DNA of 64,000 nt, taken from assembly GCA_963806955.1 (NCBI GenBank), contig CAWDZG010000001.1:620001-684000 (forward strand), written 5' to 3'. Source of the stretch: Gaiellasilicea sp963806955. Its GTDB lineage: Bacteria > Actinomycetota > Thermoleophilia > Gaiellales > Gaiellaceae. A program made the position numbers and the translations under genes. Below the pieces are notes generated by a model that saw only the letters and a list, made by a program, of their open reading frames with translations, ran no database searches and was not told the origin of the DNA. How positions within the stretch are numbered: position 1 is the first letter of the stretch; every line of letters starts with the position of its first letter. This document shows positions 38,109 through 44,665 of this stretch, one piece after another.

Positions 38109-38389
38109 GCGGTCGGGGGCACCTTGAAGAGGTCGCCCTCGCGAGCCGGTGCGTTCGCGAAGGCCTCGTCGAGCGGCAGCGACGGCCGCGGCTCGTCGTC
38201 GGCCCAGGCGTTCACGAGCTCGAGCGGGTGCGAGGTCGGCGGCACGTCGGCGAGGTCGAGCTCGCTCACCTTCGAGACCGCCTCGAGGATCGCCGAGAGC
38301 TCGCCGGTCAGGCGCTCGACCTCGGCGTCGGTCAGCTCGAGCCGGGCAAGCCGGGCGACGTGCAGCACTTCCTCGCGTGTGATGGCCAT
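38105..38389 (-). CDS. gatC: Aspartyl/glutamyl-tRNA amidotransferase subunit C
   Basis: 94 residues from ATG 38389 (MAITREEVLHVARLARLELT), after a GAAGGA ribosome site; the frame is open further upstream but that part is the terminator of the cold-shock gene. GatC stabilises GatA and bridges it to GatB; the segments SAILEAVSKVSELDLADVPP and the C-terminal EGDLFKVP are typical. First gene of gatCAB. Confidence 0.93.
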   Translation of the reverse strand: MAITREEVLHVARLARLELTDAEVERLTGELSAILEAVSKVSELDLADVPPTSHPLELVNAWADDEPRPSLPLDEAFANAPAREGDLFKVPPTA

Positions 38390-38401
38390 CGGATCAATCC
38401 T

Positions 38402-38443
38402 TCCAAAAAGAGGAAGGGCCCCCTCGCGGGAGCCCTCCAAGCT
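38402..38443 (-). terminator. Terminator of the cold-shock gene
   Basis: Minus-strand GGAGGGCTCCC and GGGGGCCCTTCC form a GC-rich, slightly imperfect stem around GCGA, followed by TCTTTTT. It lies between the csp stop and gatC. Confidence 0.75.
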
Positions 38444-38459
38444 CGAACCCCCGAGAGGG

Positions 38460-38660
38460 TTACGCCGCGGAGACGTTCGCCGCCTGGGCGCCCTTGGGCC
38501 CCTGGACGACTTCGAACTCCACGCGCTGACCCTCGGTCAGCGACTTGTAGCCCTCCATCGTGATCGCGGAGAAGTGGACGAAGACATCCTCGCCGCCCTC
38601 CCGCTCGATGAAGCCGTACCCCTTCTCGTTCGAGAACCACTTAACGGTGCCCTGAGCCAA
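38460..38660 (-). CDS. Cold-shock domain protein
   Basis: A 66-residue CSD RNA/ssDNA-binding protein: AQGTVKWFSNEKGYGFI (RNP1), DVFVHFSAI (RNP2), ending in GPKGAQAANVSA. The open frame runs upstream, but TTG 38660 follows AAGGAGGAAGTCC at the right distance and gives the normal N-terminus. The leader back to the folD end is about 75 nt, as often in csp genes; a weak -10 (TATGTT, near 38730) would start it there. Confidence 0.93.
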   Translation of the reverse strand: MAQGTVKWFSNEKGYGFIEREGGEDVFVHFSAITMEGYKSLTEGQRVEFEVVQGPKGAQAANVSAA

Positions 38661-38737
38661 CTGGACTTCCTCCTTGCAGTGAAGCGACGGCCCGGGCACC
38701 GAGCCGCCGACCTTGATAAAGCGCGCGAAACATAGCC

Positions 38738-39595
38738 TTACAGCGCCGGATGTGCAAGCTCGCCACTGCGGTAGCGGGCCGCGCGGACCGTGCTGCGGAG
38801 CAGCATCGCGATCGTCATCGGCCCCACTCCGCCGGGCACGGGGGTGAGCAGTCCGGCCCGTGCGGCCGCGTCCGGGTGGACGTCGCCGACGAGACCCGCC
38901 TCGGTGCGGTTGATGCCGACGTCGATCACGGCCGCCCCCTCCTTGACCATCTCGGGCGTGACGATGCCGGGCACGCCGACCGCCGCGACGACCACATCGG
39001 CACGCGCGACCTCGGCCGCCAGGTCGCGGGTGCGCGAGTGGCAGATCGTCACCGTCGCGTGACGGTGGAGGAGCAGCAGCGCCGCGGGCTTGCCGACGAT
39101 GTCGCTGCGGCCGACGACGACGGCGTTCGCCCCCTGCAGCGGCACCTCGTACTCGTCCAGGAGTGCGAGCACGCCGAGCGGCGTCCCGGGCACATGCGCC
39201 GGTGTGCCCGCGAGCAGCAGGCCGGCGTTGACCGGATGGAAGCCGTCGACGTCCTTGACCGGGTCGACGGCGCGGATGACCGTTCCCTCGTCGATCTGAT
39301 CCGGCAGCGGCAGCTGGACGAGGATGCCGTCGATCGCCTCGTCGGCATTCAGCTCGGCGACGAGCCCCAGCAACTCCGCCTCGCTCGTCTCGGCGGGGAG
39401 GCGCAGGTCGCGGGCCTCGATCCCGACCTCGAGCGTCGCCTTGTGCTTCATCCGGATGTAGACGTCGGAGGCGGGGTCGTCGCCGACGAGCACGGTCGCG
39501 AGCCCGATCGCGCGCGGGAACGCCGCCACCTCCGCGGCCACCTCGGCGCGGATGCGCCCGGCGAGGGCCTTCCCGTCCATCAGCGTCGCTGCCAC
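38738..39595 (-). CDS. folD: Bifunctional methylenetetrahydrofolate dehydrogenase/cyclohydrolase
   Basis: One-carbon metabolism enzyme, 285 residues, intact. Motifs: VLVGDDPASDVYIRMKHKA (catalytic Tyr and Lys), EAIDGILVQLPLPDQID, DVDGFHPVNAGLL, VVVGRSDIVGKPAALLLL, and PVPGGVGPMTIAML. The frame is open upstream, but GTG 39595 lies 6 nt after TATTCT and gives the expected N-terminus VAATLMDGKALAG; the ATG six codons later is the alternative. It is transcribed divergently from the HMG-CoA reductase-like gene; their -10 boxes overlap. Confidence 0.94.
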   Translation of the reverse strand: MAATLMDGKALAGRIRAEVAAEVAAFPRAIGLATVLVGDDPASDVYIRMKHKATLEVGIEARDLRLPAETSEAELLGLVAELNADEAIDGILVQLPLPDQIDEGTVIRAVDPVKDVDGFHPVNAGLLLAGTPAHVPGTPLGVLALLDEYEVPLQGANAVVVGRSDIVGKPAALLLLHRHATVTICHSRTRDLAAEVARADVVVAAVGVPGIVTPEMVKEGAAVIDVGINRTEAGLVGDVHPDAAARAGLLTPVPGGVGPMTIAMLLRSTVRAARYRSGELAHPAL

Positions 39596-39601
39596 CGGCG
39601 C

Positions 39602-39611
39602 AGAATAGAGT
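39602..39611. promoter_or_regulatory. Interlocked divergent -10 boxes of folD and hmgR
   Basis: AGAATAGAGT reads TATTCT on the minus strand (39607-39602, 6 nt before GTG 39595) and TAGAGT on the plus strand (39606-39611, 7 nt before ATG 39619). The hexamers share two bases. Confidence 0.55.
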
Positions 39612-39618
39612 TCTGCCG

Positions 39619-40827
39619 ATGCGCTGGCCCCGGAAGAACGACGTCGAGTCGATCGCTGCCCGCCGGGACGCGATCCGCGGCGTCGTCGGCGACGAGCCGC
39701 TCGCGCTCGACGACGAGTCGTGGGCGCGGGCGCAGGAGTCGCATACCGGCGCCGCCGTGATCCCGGTCTCCGTCGTGGGCCCGCTCCTGGTCGAGCTCGG
39801 CTCCTACGAGCTCGAGGAGCCGGCAGGGACGCTGCGCGAGACGGGCCGCGCGCAGGAGGAGCTGCTCGTGCCGCTCGCCCACACCGAGGGCGGGCTCTCG
39901 GCCTCGATGTCGCGTGGGATGAAGGCCGCGGCCACGTCCGGCGGATTCCGAACATATGTGTTGCACGACAGAATGACTCGTGCATCCTGCTTTGTCTGCA
40001 AGAACACCGAAGATGCCGTCCACCTTGCAAGATGGCTGGAAGGGTCGCTCGGCGACCTGCGCGCGTTCCTCGAGGGCCTCGACGACCCCACGCTCTCGAA
40101 GCGGGCGAAGCTGCGCGAGGTGAAGACCCACGTCGTCGGCCCGATGTGCCACGTCCTCTGGGCGTGGACGACGGGCGACGCGTGCGGGCCGAACATGATG
40201 ACCCGGAACAGCTACGCGCTCAACATGGGCTACGTGCTGCCGCAGGCGCCGGTGAAGCCCGAGCGGGCGATCCTCGAGGCGAACATGGGCGGCGACAAGA
40301 AGCCCTCGTACGAGTTCTTCCAGTCCGGGCACGGCAAGACGGTGCTCGCGGAGGCGACGCTCGACGCCGAGACCGTGCGCCGCGTGCTGCGCACGACGGT
40401 CGACGACCTGCTCGAGCTCTCCTGGGCGGGCACGCACGGAGCGGTCGCCTCGGGCATGCAGTCGGTGGCGTTCACCCCTGCGTCGGCCATCGCCGCAGTC
40501 TTTGCCTGCACGGGCCAGGACCTCGGCATGGTCGGGACGAGCTCGATGGCGCACGGCACCGCGCACCGCACCGAGGACGGCGGGCTGCAGGCGGCGATCC
40601 GCTTCCCGGGGCTCGAGGTGGGCACGGTGGGCGGCGGCACGACGCTCCCCTATGCGCGCGCCTGGCTCGAGCTGCTCGGGTGTGCGGGGACGGGGAAGGT
40701 GCACCGCTTCGCGCAGATCATCGCGGCCGCGGCTCTCGCGCTCGAGATCTCGGCGTCCGCCGCGATGGCAACGGCAGGGTCGGAGAACTTCTTCCGGGCC
40801 CACCATGAGCGCGGCGGGCTCCGCTGA
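39619..40827 (+). CDS. Hydroxymethylglutaryl-CoA reductase-like enzyme
   Basis: 402 residues, intact. HMG-CoA reductase hallmarks: IPVSVVGPLLVELG, the catalytic Glu in LAHTEGGLSASMSRG, DACGPNMM (normally DAMGMNM), Lys in GGDKKPSYEF, Asp in CTGQDLGMV, GTVGGGTTLPYARAWLELLG, and a C-terminal His in FFRAHHERGG. The core is conserved but the variant motifs mark a divergent subgroup; mevalonate formation is plausible rather than certain. A segment at about 39940-40050 has codons unlike the rest (AGA, TAT, ACA, CTT). Leaderless ATG. A di-iron protein gene follows after 21 nt with its own promoter. Confidence 0.8.
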   Translation: MRWPRKNDVESIAARRDAIRGVVGDEPLALDDESWARAQESHTGAAVIPVSVVGPLLVELGSYELEEPAGTLRETGRAQEELLVPLAHTEGGLSASMSRGMKAAATSGGFRTYVLHDRMTRASCFVCKNTEDAVHLARWLEGSLGDLRAFLEGLDDPTLSKRAKLREVKTHVVGPMCHVLWAWTTGDACGPNMMTRNSYALNMGYVLPQAPVKPERAILEANMGGDKKPSYEFFQSGHGKTVLAEATLDAETVRRVLRTTVDDLLELSWAGTHGAVASGMQSVAFTPASAIAAVFACTGQDLGMVGTSSMAHGTAHRTEDGGLQAAIRFPGLEVGTVGGGTTLPYARAWLELLGCAGTGKVHRFAQIIAAAALALEISASAAMATAGSENFFRAHHERGGLR

Positions 40828-40835
40828 GACGGCGA

Positions 40836-40841
40836 TAAGCT
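40836..40841 (+). promoter_or_regulatory. -10 box of the di-iron protein operon (leaderless)
   Basis: TAAGCT ends 7 nt before ATG 40849. Confidence 0.5.
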
Positions 40842-40848
40842 TGGTGCG

Positions 40849-41730
40849 ATGAACGTCGAGCCGCTCGAGGAGCCGATCAACGCCGACGCCACGTACGAGC
40901 CGCTGATCGAGGCGGAGCGTGCGGCGGCGGACGATGCCGCGCAGGATCAGAAGGCCCGCGGCGTCCTCCGCTTCTACGAGCTCGCGAAGAAGCAGGAGTG
41001 GCAGGTCCGCGACCTCGCCTGGGGCGAGATCCCGCCGATCCCGGAGACCCGAGCCGGCGCCTCGCCCGAGAAGAAGGAGCGCCGCCGCGCGGTCTGGCGC
41101 TCGGTGATCACACAGCAGCTGCAGGCGGACGAGCTCGCGGTGATGATGGCCGGGCAGCTGCTGAACATGGCGCCGCACCCCGAGGCCCGCCTCTACTACT
41201 CGACGATGGTGCAGGACGAGGCGCGCCACGTGGAGGCGTGGCTCAAGCTCGCCAAGGAAGCGGGCGGCACCGCGGAGCGCGACCCGCACCTCGACAAGCT
41301 GGTCGACCTGACGCTGCACGCCGAGACGCTCGAGGAGAAGGTCTTCCAGATGCAGGTCTTCTTCGAGCGGCTGATCATCCCGCGCTTCCGCCTGATCGCG
41401 CGCTCCTCGCGCGGCACGGTGCTCGAGGACGTCTGCAACCGGCTCACGATCGACGACGGCATCCACCACAGCTCGGGCGTCGCCTACGAGCGGATCCTGC
41501 TCGACGGAGCGTCGAAGAAGACGAAGGACCGGCTGATCAAGGCGGCGAACCGGCTGCTGCCGATCTTCGTCGACCACGCGCTCTGGCGGCCGAAGGAGCG
41601 GGCGTGGATCGGCAACGTGATGCGCGAGACCGACGTCCGCCGGCTGCAGGAGGACGTGATGGACGGGATCCGGATGGCCTCGAGCCTCGGCCTGGACGTC
41701 TCCGACATTCGCGTGCCGTTCTCCACCTGA
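40849..41730 (+). CDS. Ferritin-like di-iron protein (AurF-like oxygenase candidate)
   Basis: 293 residues, intact, mostly helical. Carboxylate/His ligand candidates of a ferritin-like di-iron site: Glu in LQADELAVMM, the EARH motif in VQDEARHVEAW, Glu in VFFERLIIPRF, and DDGIHHSSG. The pattern resembles p-aminobenzoate N-oxygenase (AurF)-type and related R2-like oxygenases, but I cannot fix the substrate. It leads a small operon: its stop overlaps the hotdog thioesterase start (CTGA), and a kinase-like gene follows (GTGA). With the HMG-CoA reductase-like gene upstream, an acyl-CoA-linked pathway is conceivable. Confidence 0.7.
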   Translation: MNVEPLEEPINADATYEPLIEAERAAADDAAQDQKARGVLRFYELAKKQEWQVRDLAWGEIPPIPETRAGASPEKKERRRAVWRSVITQQLQADELAVMMAGQLLNMAPHPEARLYYSTMVQDEARHVEAWLKLAKEAGGTAERDPHLDKLVDLTLHAETLEEKVFQMQVFFERLIIPRFRLIARSSRGTVLEDVCNRLTIDDGIHHSSGVAYERILLDGASKKTKDRLIKAANRLLPIFVDHALWRPKERAWIGNVMRETDVRRLQEDVMDGIRMASSLGLDVSDIRVPFST

Positions 41731-42203
41731 GCACGCCGCGGATCCCGCCGCACCACGACCCCGCCTGCTTCGGCTGCGGCGACCACGACTTCGGCCTGCG
41801 GATGCCGCTTCCGGCCGAGGAGGGTGCGTCGAGCTACGCCTGCGAGGTGACGTTCGGCGCCCACCACCAGGGCGGGCCCGGGATCGCGCACGGCGGCATC
41901 GTCGGCGCGGCGCTGGACGAGGCGTGCGGCCTACTCGCGACCTGGCACCGCTTCCCGACAGTGACGGCCCGGATCGCGATCCGCTACCGCAGGCCGGCAC
42001 CGATCAACCGGCCGCTGCAGGTGAGCGCCCAGGTCGACGCCGAGCGTGGCCGCCGGATCGAGATCTCGGCCGAACTGCGCGACGGCGACGAGCTGCTCGC
42101 CGAGGCGGACGGGGCCTTCCTGCACGTACCGCTCGAGCACTTCCTCGCCACGCCCGAGGGCCGGGCGGCCGGCGAAGCGTGGGCGAAGCGGCTCGGCGAG
42201 TGA
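41727..42203 (+). CDS. Hotdog-fold acyl-CoA thioesterase (PaaI-like)
   Basis: 158 residues. The apparent start is CTG 41727, overlapping the upstream stop as CTGA; no ATG, GTG or TTG lies near in frame, and the protein begins naturally there (STPRIPPHHDPACFGCGDHD). The hotdog motif GIAHGGIVGAALDEACG holds the usual catalytic Asp/Glu region. The C-x2-C pair near the N-terminus is seen in some thioesterases of this kind. Probably hydrolyses an acyl-CoA. The GTG of the kinase-like gene overlaps its stop. Confidence 0.75.
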   Translation: MSTPRIPPHHDPACFGCGDHDFGLRMPLPAEEGASSYACEVTFGAHHQGGPGIAHGGIVGAALDEACGLLATWHRFPTVTARIAIRYRRPAPINRPLQVSAQVDAERGRRIEISAELRDGDELLAEADGAFLHVPLEHFLATPEGRAAGEAWAKRLGE

Positions 42204-42796
42204 AGCCGCTCGCCGCCGGCCGCGCGTCACAGGTCTTCGATCTCGGCGGCGGCCGTGTGCTCCGTCGCGGCGGCGCGCCGGAGCGCGAGGCTGCGGTGAT
42301 GGCGCACGCGCGGGCCGAGGGCTTTCCCGTGCCGCAGGTGCTCGAGGTGCTCGACGACGGGCTCGTGCTCGAGCTCGTCGAAGGACCGACGATGCTCGCC
42401 GACCTCGGCCGCCGGCCGTGGCGCCTGCGAGCTCACGCTCGAGCGCTCGCGGCGCTGCACGATCGGCTGCACCGGATCGGCTACGACGGCGCGAAGCTCC
42501 TCCACCTCGACCTCCATCCCGACAACGTCCTGCTCGGCCCCTCCGGCCCGGTCGTGATCGACTGGACGAACGCGCGCGCCGGCGACCCGGCCCTGGACGT
42601 GGCGCTGACCTGGGTGATCGCGCGGACGAGCGGCGGCACGGGCGGACGGCTGTTCTCGCGGCCGTTCCTCGCCTGCTTCGACCGCGCCGAGATCATGCGC
42701 GCCCTGCCCGAGGCCGCGGCGTACCGGCTCGCAGACCCGAACGTGACCGACCGCGAACGCGCCGCCGTGACCGACGTAGTTGCTCAGAGCAACTAA
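42200..42796 (+). CDS. APH-fold phosphotransferase
   Basis: 198 residues, intact, GTG start overlapping the thioesterase stop. The aminoglycoside-phosphotransferase/choline-kinase-like catalytic loop is clear: HLDLHPDNVLLG, followed by the Mg-binding VVIDWTNARAGDPALDVALT. An N-terminal lobe with a shortened nucleotide-binding strand pair (VFDLGGGRVLRRGG; Arg-rich) is present. The family phosphorylates small molecules including antibiotics, choline and homoserine; the substrate here is unknown, and resistance is not implied. Its stop overlaps that of the convergent arginase-family gene (CTAA). Confidence 0.75.
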   Translation: MKPLAAGRASQVFDLGGGRVLRRGGAPEREAAVMAHARAEGFPVPQVLEVLDDGLVLELVEGPTMLADLGRRPWRLRAHARALAALHDRLHRIGYDGAKLLHLDLHPDNVLLGPSGPVVIDWTNARAGDPALDVALTWVIARTSGGTGGRLFSRPFLACFDRAEIMRALPEAAAYRLADPNVTDRERAAVTDVVAQSN

Positions 42797-43762
42797 GTCC
42801 GGCGCGCGAGCGCGAGCCCGGTCAGGATCTCGCGCACGACCCGCTCGGCGACGAGCGCCGTCACGTCCGCCGAGCCGATGGCCGTCGGGATGACCTCGAC
42901 GACGTCGGCGCCCGCAAGGTTCGCGCGCGCGGCGATCTCGCGGCAGGCGCGGAGCAGGTCGGCGGCGGTCATGCCGCCCGGCTCGGGCGTGCCCGTTCCC
43001 GGTGCATAGGCCGGGTCGAGCACGTCGACGTCGACGGTGAGGAACGTGAGCCCGTCGCCGACCACCGCGAGCACGCGCTCGACGACGGCCTCGATCCCGA
43101 GCTCGCGGACGTCGTGCATGAAGATCGACGTGATCCCGCGTTCGGCCTGCCAGCCGAACTCGTCCGGCCCGGGCCAGTAGCCGCGCAGGCCGATCTGGAC
43201 GTAGCGCGCCGGGTCGACGTGACCCTGCTCGACGAGCCGGAACATCGGCGTGCCATGCGAGCGCTCGACCGAGAAGACCTCCCTGCCGGTGTCGGTGTGG
43301 GTGTCGAAGTGAACGAGCCCGACCGGGCCGCGCCGGGCTGCGACCGCGCGGACGTTCGGCTCCGAGACCGAATGGTCGCCGCCGAGCACGATCGGGAGCA
43401 CGCCCGCGTCGACGACCTCGCCGACGAGCGCCTCGATCGCCGCGTGCGTGCGCTCGGGGTCGGCCGGCAGCACGGGTGCGTCGCCGAAGTCGACGATCCG
43501 CAGCTCCGCGAATGCGTCGACCCCTGCCTCGAGGTGCGGCCCGGGCGGGCAGCCGGCGGCCCGGATCGCCCTGGGCGCGAACCGCGTCCCGGGCCGGTCG
43601 GAGACGAGGTCGTCGGTCGGGGCGCCGACGATCGCGACGTCCGACGCCGGCGAGCTCGGCCGCGTCCTGGGTGTACGGAGCGCCGCCGAACGTCAGCAAC
43701 CCCGCATAGTCCGGCTTGTCGGGGAGGCCGAGCCCGCGCCAGCGCTCGAGTGGGTCGATCAC
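42793..43762 (-). CDS. Arginase/agmatinase family ureohydrolase (one frameshift)
   Basis: Mn-dependent ureohydrolase, about 323 residues. From GTG 43762 (IDPLERWRGLGLPDKPDYAG) the frame shifts once near 43650. Then come the metal-binding motifs: GGDHSVSEP, HFDTHTDTG (usually DAHxD) and TVDVDVLDPAYAPGTGTPEPGG. The substrate could be agmatine, guanidinobutyrate or arginine. The GTG lies 6 nt after TAGGAT, so the gene is probably leaderless. The stop overlaps that of the APH-fold gene. Confidence 0.85.
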
Positions 43763-43768
43763 CCGTTC

Positions 43769-43774
43769 ATCCTA
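43769..43774 (-). promoter_or_regulatory. -10 box of the ureohydrolase gene (leaderless)
   Basis: TAGGAT on the minus strand ends 6 nt before GTG 43762. Confidence 0.5.
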
Positions 43775-43816
43775 CGAGCGTTCACCGAAGCGGGTGCTCG
43801 TGCCGATACATCCCCC

Positions 43817-44104
43817 ATGGTCAGGGTTCTCCTCGTCGCCGTCCTGATCGCCTCCGCGCTCGCGTTCGCGCGCAACGAGCACGTACTCGACCGCACCGGC
43901 CTGCTCGGCGGCTGCTCCGCGCTCGAGGCGGCCGCGCCCGAAGGTGGCCAGTGGCTCGCGTGCCGCCCCGGCAAGCTGACCGGCTACCCCGATCTCTCCC
44001 AGGACTCGTGCACCCGCGGCGGCATGCGCGGCGAAGTGCGCTACTGGCGTTGTCCCACCGCCCTCGTCGGCGGACGTTCCTCCGACGAGACGCCCACGCG
44101 CTAA
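43817..44104 (+). CDS. Small secreted Cys protein, unknown function
   Basis: 95 residues from ATG 43817. A signal or anchor helix (RVLLVAVLIASALAFA) is followed by a short domain with four Cys (GGCSAL, LACRPG, DSCTRGG, WRCPTA), which could form two disulfides outside the cell. Not recognised. The start is placed at the signal peptide; the open frame continues upstream through antisense of the ureohydrolase gene. Weak -10 (GATACAT) just upstream. Confidence 0.6.
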   Translation: MVRVLLVAVLIASALAFARNEHVLDRTGLLGGCSALEAAAPEGGQWLACRPGKLTGYPDLSQDSCTRGGMRGEVRYWRCPTALVGGRSSDETPTR

Positions 44105-44107
44105 CGT
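44102..44107 (+). promoter_or_regulatory. -10 box of the 44116 gene (leaderless)
   Basis: TAACGT ends 8 nt before ATG 44116 and overlaps the stop of the preceding gene. Confidence 0.4.
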
Positions 44108-44115
44108 CCGCGCCG

Positions 44116-44628
44116 ATGGCGGTGCGATGGGACGCCACCCAGCTCGATGGGCTCGTGCGCGGCATTCGCCGGCTGACCGGCGCCGTGCTCCGCGTCGCCG
44201 CAGTCGGTGCCGCGGGGGCCGTGGCGATCGCGATCCTGCTGGCGCGCGGCGGCTACTCGTTCGGCGACGCGGTCGCGACGGCGCTCCTGCTCGCACCGCC
44301 GCTCGTGCTCGTCCTGTTCGCGCAGGGCGTGCGCGAGCTGCTCGCCCTCCCGGAGCGGCTGCGGAAGATGCCGGCGGAGGGCCAGGAGCGGCTCACGGAG
44401 CTGACGCGGATCGCGGGCGGCGTCCGCTCGTCCCGGGCCCGAGCACTCCCGCTCCAGCTCTGGCGGCTGCGGGGCGCGGTCGGCTCGCTCCGTGGCGTCG
44501 CGAGCGTGGCGCTGCCGCTACGCGTGCTCACGCCTCCCTTCCTCGGCCTCACGGCGCTCGCGGCGCTCCTCTGCGTCGCCCTCGCAGGAGCCGGCCTGAT
44601 CGCCCTGCTCGTGCTCGCCGTCGGTTGA
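44116..44628 (+). CDS. Membrane protein with two hydrophobic pairs, unknown function
   Basis: 170 residues, intact. Two N-terminal transmembrane segments (about residues 26-43 and 52-67), a basic amphipathic middle (LRKMPAEGQERLTEL; RARALPLQLWRLRG) and two C-terminal segments (about residues 135-168). No family recognised. The PQQ dehydrogenase gene starts 37 nt downstream on the same strand; any functional link is speculative. Confidence 0.6.
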   Translation: MAVRWDATQLDGLVRGIRRLTGAVLRVAAVGAAGAVAIAILLARGGYSFGDAVATALLLAPPLVLVLFAQGVRELLALPERLRKMPAEGQERLTELTRIAGGVRSSRARALPLQLWRLRGAVGSLRGVASVALPLRVLTPPFLGLTALAALLCVALAGAGLIALLVLAVG

Positions 44629-44665
44629 GGGGTTGAGAATCCAGCGGGCTGGATACGACCCGACC

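Noticed and set aside
42200..42796. Aminoglycoside resistance gene
   Set aside because: The APH fold is shared by many housekeeping kinases; operon context does not suggest resistance.
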